This document shows, piece after piece, positions 14,600 to 16,765 of a DNA stretch of 16,765 nt; the first letter of the stretch is position 1, and each line of letters begins with the position of its first letter. The position numbers and the translations under genes were made by a program. The stretch lies in contig NZ_CAKZMJ010000106.1 of the NCBI RefSeq assembly GCF_937128415.1, positions 5,001 through 21,765 of the forward strand, read 5' to 3'. The notes under the pieces were generated by a model that saw nothing but the letters and a program-made list of their open reading frames with translations, was not told the DNA's origin and made no database searches. Origin of the DNA: an uncultured Caldilinea sp. Its GTDB lineage: Bacteria > Chloroflexota > Anaerolineae > Caldilineales > Caldilineaceae.

Positions 14600-14668
14600 A
14601 AGTTTACAATCAAAGTTTGCAATCAAAAGTGTGTGATCAAAAGTGTGTGATCAAAAGTTTGTGATCAA
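14600..14668. repeat. Five tandem 14-bp repeats upstream of the aldehyde dehydrogenase gene
   Basis: The units are AAGTTTACAATCA (14600-14612, one base short), AAGTTTGCAATCAA (14613-14626), AAGTGTGTGATCAA (14627-14640), the same again (14641-14654) and AAGTTTGTGATCAA (14655-14668). The two middle copies are identical and the outer ones differ at a few sites. The array ends 121 bases before the aldehyde dehydrogenase start and could bind a regulator or be a slippage-prone minisatellite. The core GTGATCA contains the palindrome TGATCA. Confidence 0.92.
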
Positions 14669-14670
14669 TC

Positions 14671-14709
<39 letters not shown>

Positions 14710-14789
14710 GAAACGGCGCGACGCAAGGGGAACCCTGTGCGACCGTCCCAACGCTTACACGGCTCACCCATGTTCAATCGAGGAAGACT

Positions 14790-16325
<1,536 letters not shown>

Positions 16326-16347
16326 AATCTTCCCATTTCCTTTTATC

Positions 16348-16385
16348 AAAAAGCGGGCCTCTCCTCGGAGACAGCCCGCTTTTTT
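16348..16385 (+). terminator. Intrinsic terminator after the aldehyde dehydrogenase gene
   Basis: AAAAAGCGGGC (16348-16358) pairs perfectly with GCCCGCTTTTT (16374-16384), and the loop can extend the hairpin with TCTC-GAGA. Five As before and six Ts after let it work in both directions, which suits the region between convergent genes. Confidence 0.92.
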
Positions 16386-16551
16386 AGCTTAAAAGCCTCT
16401 CAGTTGACACGACCTTCTTGACGAAGTCCAGCATCTGTCCATCAGCCCCAGCGCCGCCTTCGCCTTCAGCCCGCCCTTCACCTCCGCCGGCGCCAGCCTC
16501 GACCGGTCGATGAGAGAGTGCGCAAAGCGAGGCAGAAGATCAATCTCACCC
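16384..16551 (-). pseudogene. Probable C-terminal remnant of an Rpn/YhgA-type nuclease gene
   Basis: On the - strand the stretch translates as GEIDLLPRFAHSLIDRSRLA then PAEVKGGLKAKAALGLM. This recalls the Rpn/YhgA (PD-(D/E)XK 'putative transposase') C-terminal pattern of a Leu-rich segment, Asp-x-Ser, Glu-Glu/Val-Lys-Gly and a hydrophobic helix. A frame change near 16441 would then continue as MLDFVKKVVSTERLLS up to a stop inside the terminator. There is no start codon and no N-terminal nuclease domain; the fragment begins right after the GH78 stop. The family match is from memory of its style and is uncertain. Confidence 0.35.
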
Positions 16552-16552
16552 T

Positions 16553-16765
16553 TTAACGCCGCAGCGGATACGCAAAGTCATAAACCCCGGACGCCACCGT
16601 CAGCCAGACGCCTTCTGCACGTTGGACGGGTTTCAAGACGCCGCTGGCTTCCGCCAAGGGGACGCCGCTTTCCGTAACTTCGGCCAGTGAAGCGCCTGGC
16701 AGCGTCACCTCGGCGCTCGTGTTCGCCGGGATGACGATGTGCAGGCGCATCCTGCCTCCCTCGAT
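16553..16765 (-). CDS. GH78 alpha-L-rhamnosidase, C-terminal end (5' part outside window)
   Basis: Only the last 70 codons are in the window, and the frame is open through the right edge. The visible sequence reads RMRLHIVIPANTSAEVTLPG, then LAEVTESGVPL and VWLTVASGVYDFAYPLRR before a TAA stop. This is the pattern of the C-terminal beta-sandwich domain of bacterial alpha-L-rhamnosidases: VxIPxNTxAxVxLP, then VxESGxPL, then VxSGxYxF. Such enzymes release rhamnose from plant glycosides and polysaccharides. The ATG at 16750 is an internal Met, because the conserved domain strand runs through it. Together with the GH3 enzyme it points to use of plant-type glycans. Other beta-sandwich glycosidases remain possible. 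Confidence 0.7.
   Translation of the reverse strand: MEGGRMRLHIVIPANTSAEVTLPGASLAEVTESGVPLAEASGVLKPVQRAEGVWLTVASGVYDFAYPLRR

Overview
The window is a GC-rich bacterial chromosome segment, densely packed with genes on both strands. It holds no rRNA, tRNA, CRISPR array or intact mobile element that I can see. The mix of genes suggests a Chloroflexota bacterium, perhaps Anaerolineae or Caldilineae. The clues are a surface beta-propeller with a long Thr/Pro linker and a C-terminal membrane anchor, a MurE without the usual diaminopimelate signature, an archaeal/fungal-type aspartate-semialdehyde dehydrogenase, and GH3 and GH78 glycosidases. This placement is an inference from style, not a database result.

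Left part (1-4600, + strand): the 3' end of nuoN (respiratory complex I) closes with a strong terminator. Next come a membrane-anchored Asp-box beta-propeller protein, apparently read from a leaderless transcript, and a murE-like peptidoglycan ligase that ends in a second strong terminator.

Middle (4590-8580): a cytoplasmic GH3 beta-glucosidase lies on the - strand. Divergent from it is a two-gene + strand unit, a DinB-fold protein overlapping psuG (pseudouridine-5'-phosphate glycosidase). psuG and ftsH converge on a palindrome built from CGTGTTG heptads.

Right-middle (8581-14280, - strand): four genes run the same way in the order hom, asd, an unusual HAD-superfamily protein, and ftsH. hom and asd supply aspartate-family amino acid synthesis. 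The HAD protein carries its catalytic motifs in a circularly permuted order.

The 510-base gap between hom and a divergent aldehyde dehydrogenase is the most information-rich non-coding stretch. It holds a 17-bp duplication, a candidate hom promoter, a three-hairpin element whose segments can pair in mutually exclusive ways and which ends in a perfect intrinsic terminator, and five copies of a 14-bp repeat.

Right end (14790-16765): the aldehyde dehydrogenase ends in a strong terminator. A probable fragment of an Rpn/YhgA-type nuclease gene follows, then the C-terminal end of a GH78 alpha-L-rhamnosidase that runs out of the window. The best candidates for something undescribed are the permuted HAD protein and the hom leader or small RNA.
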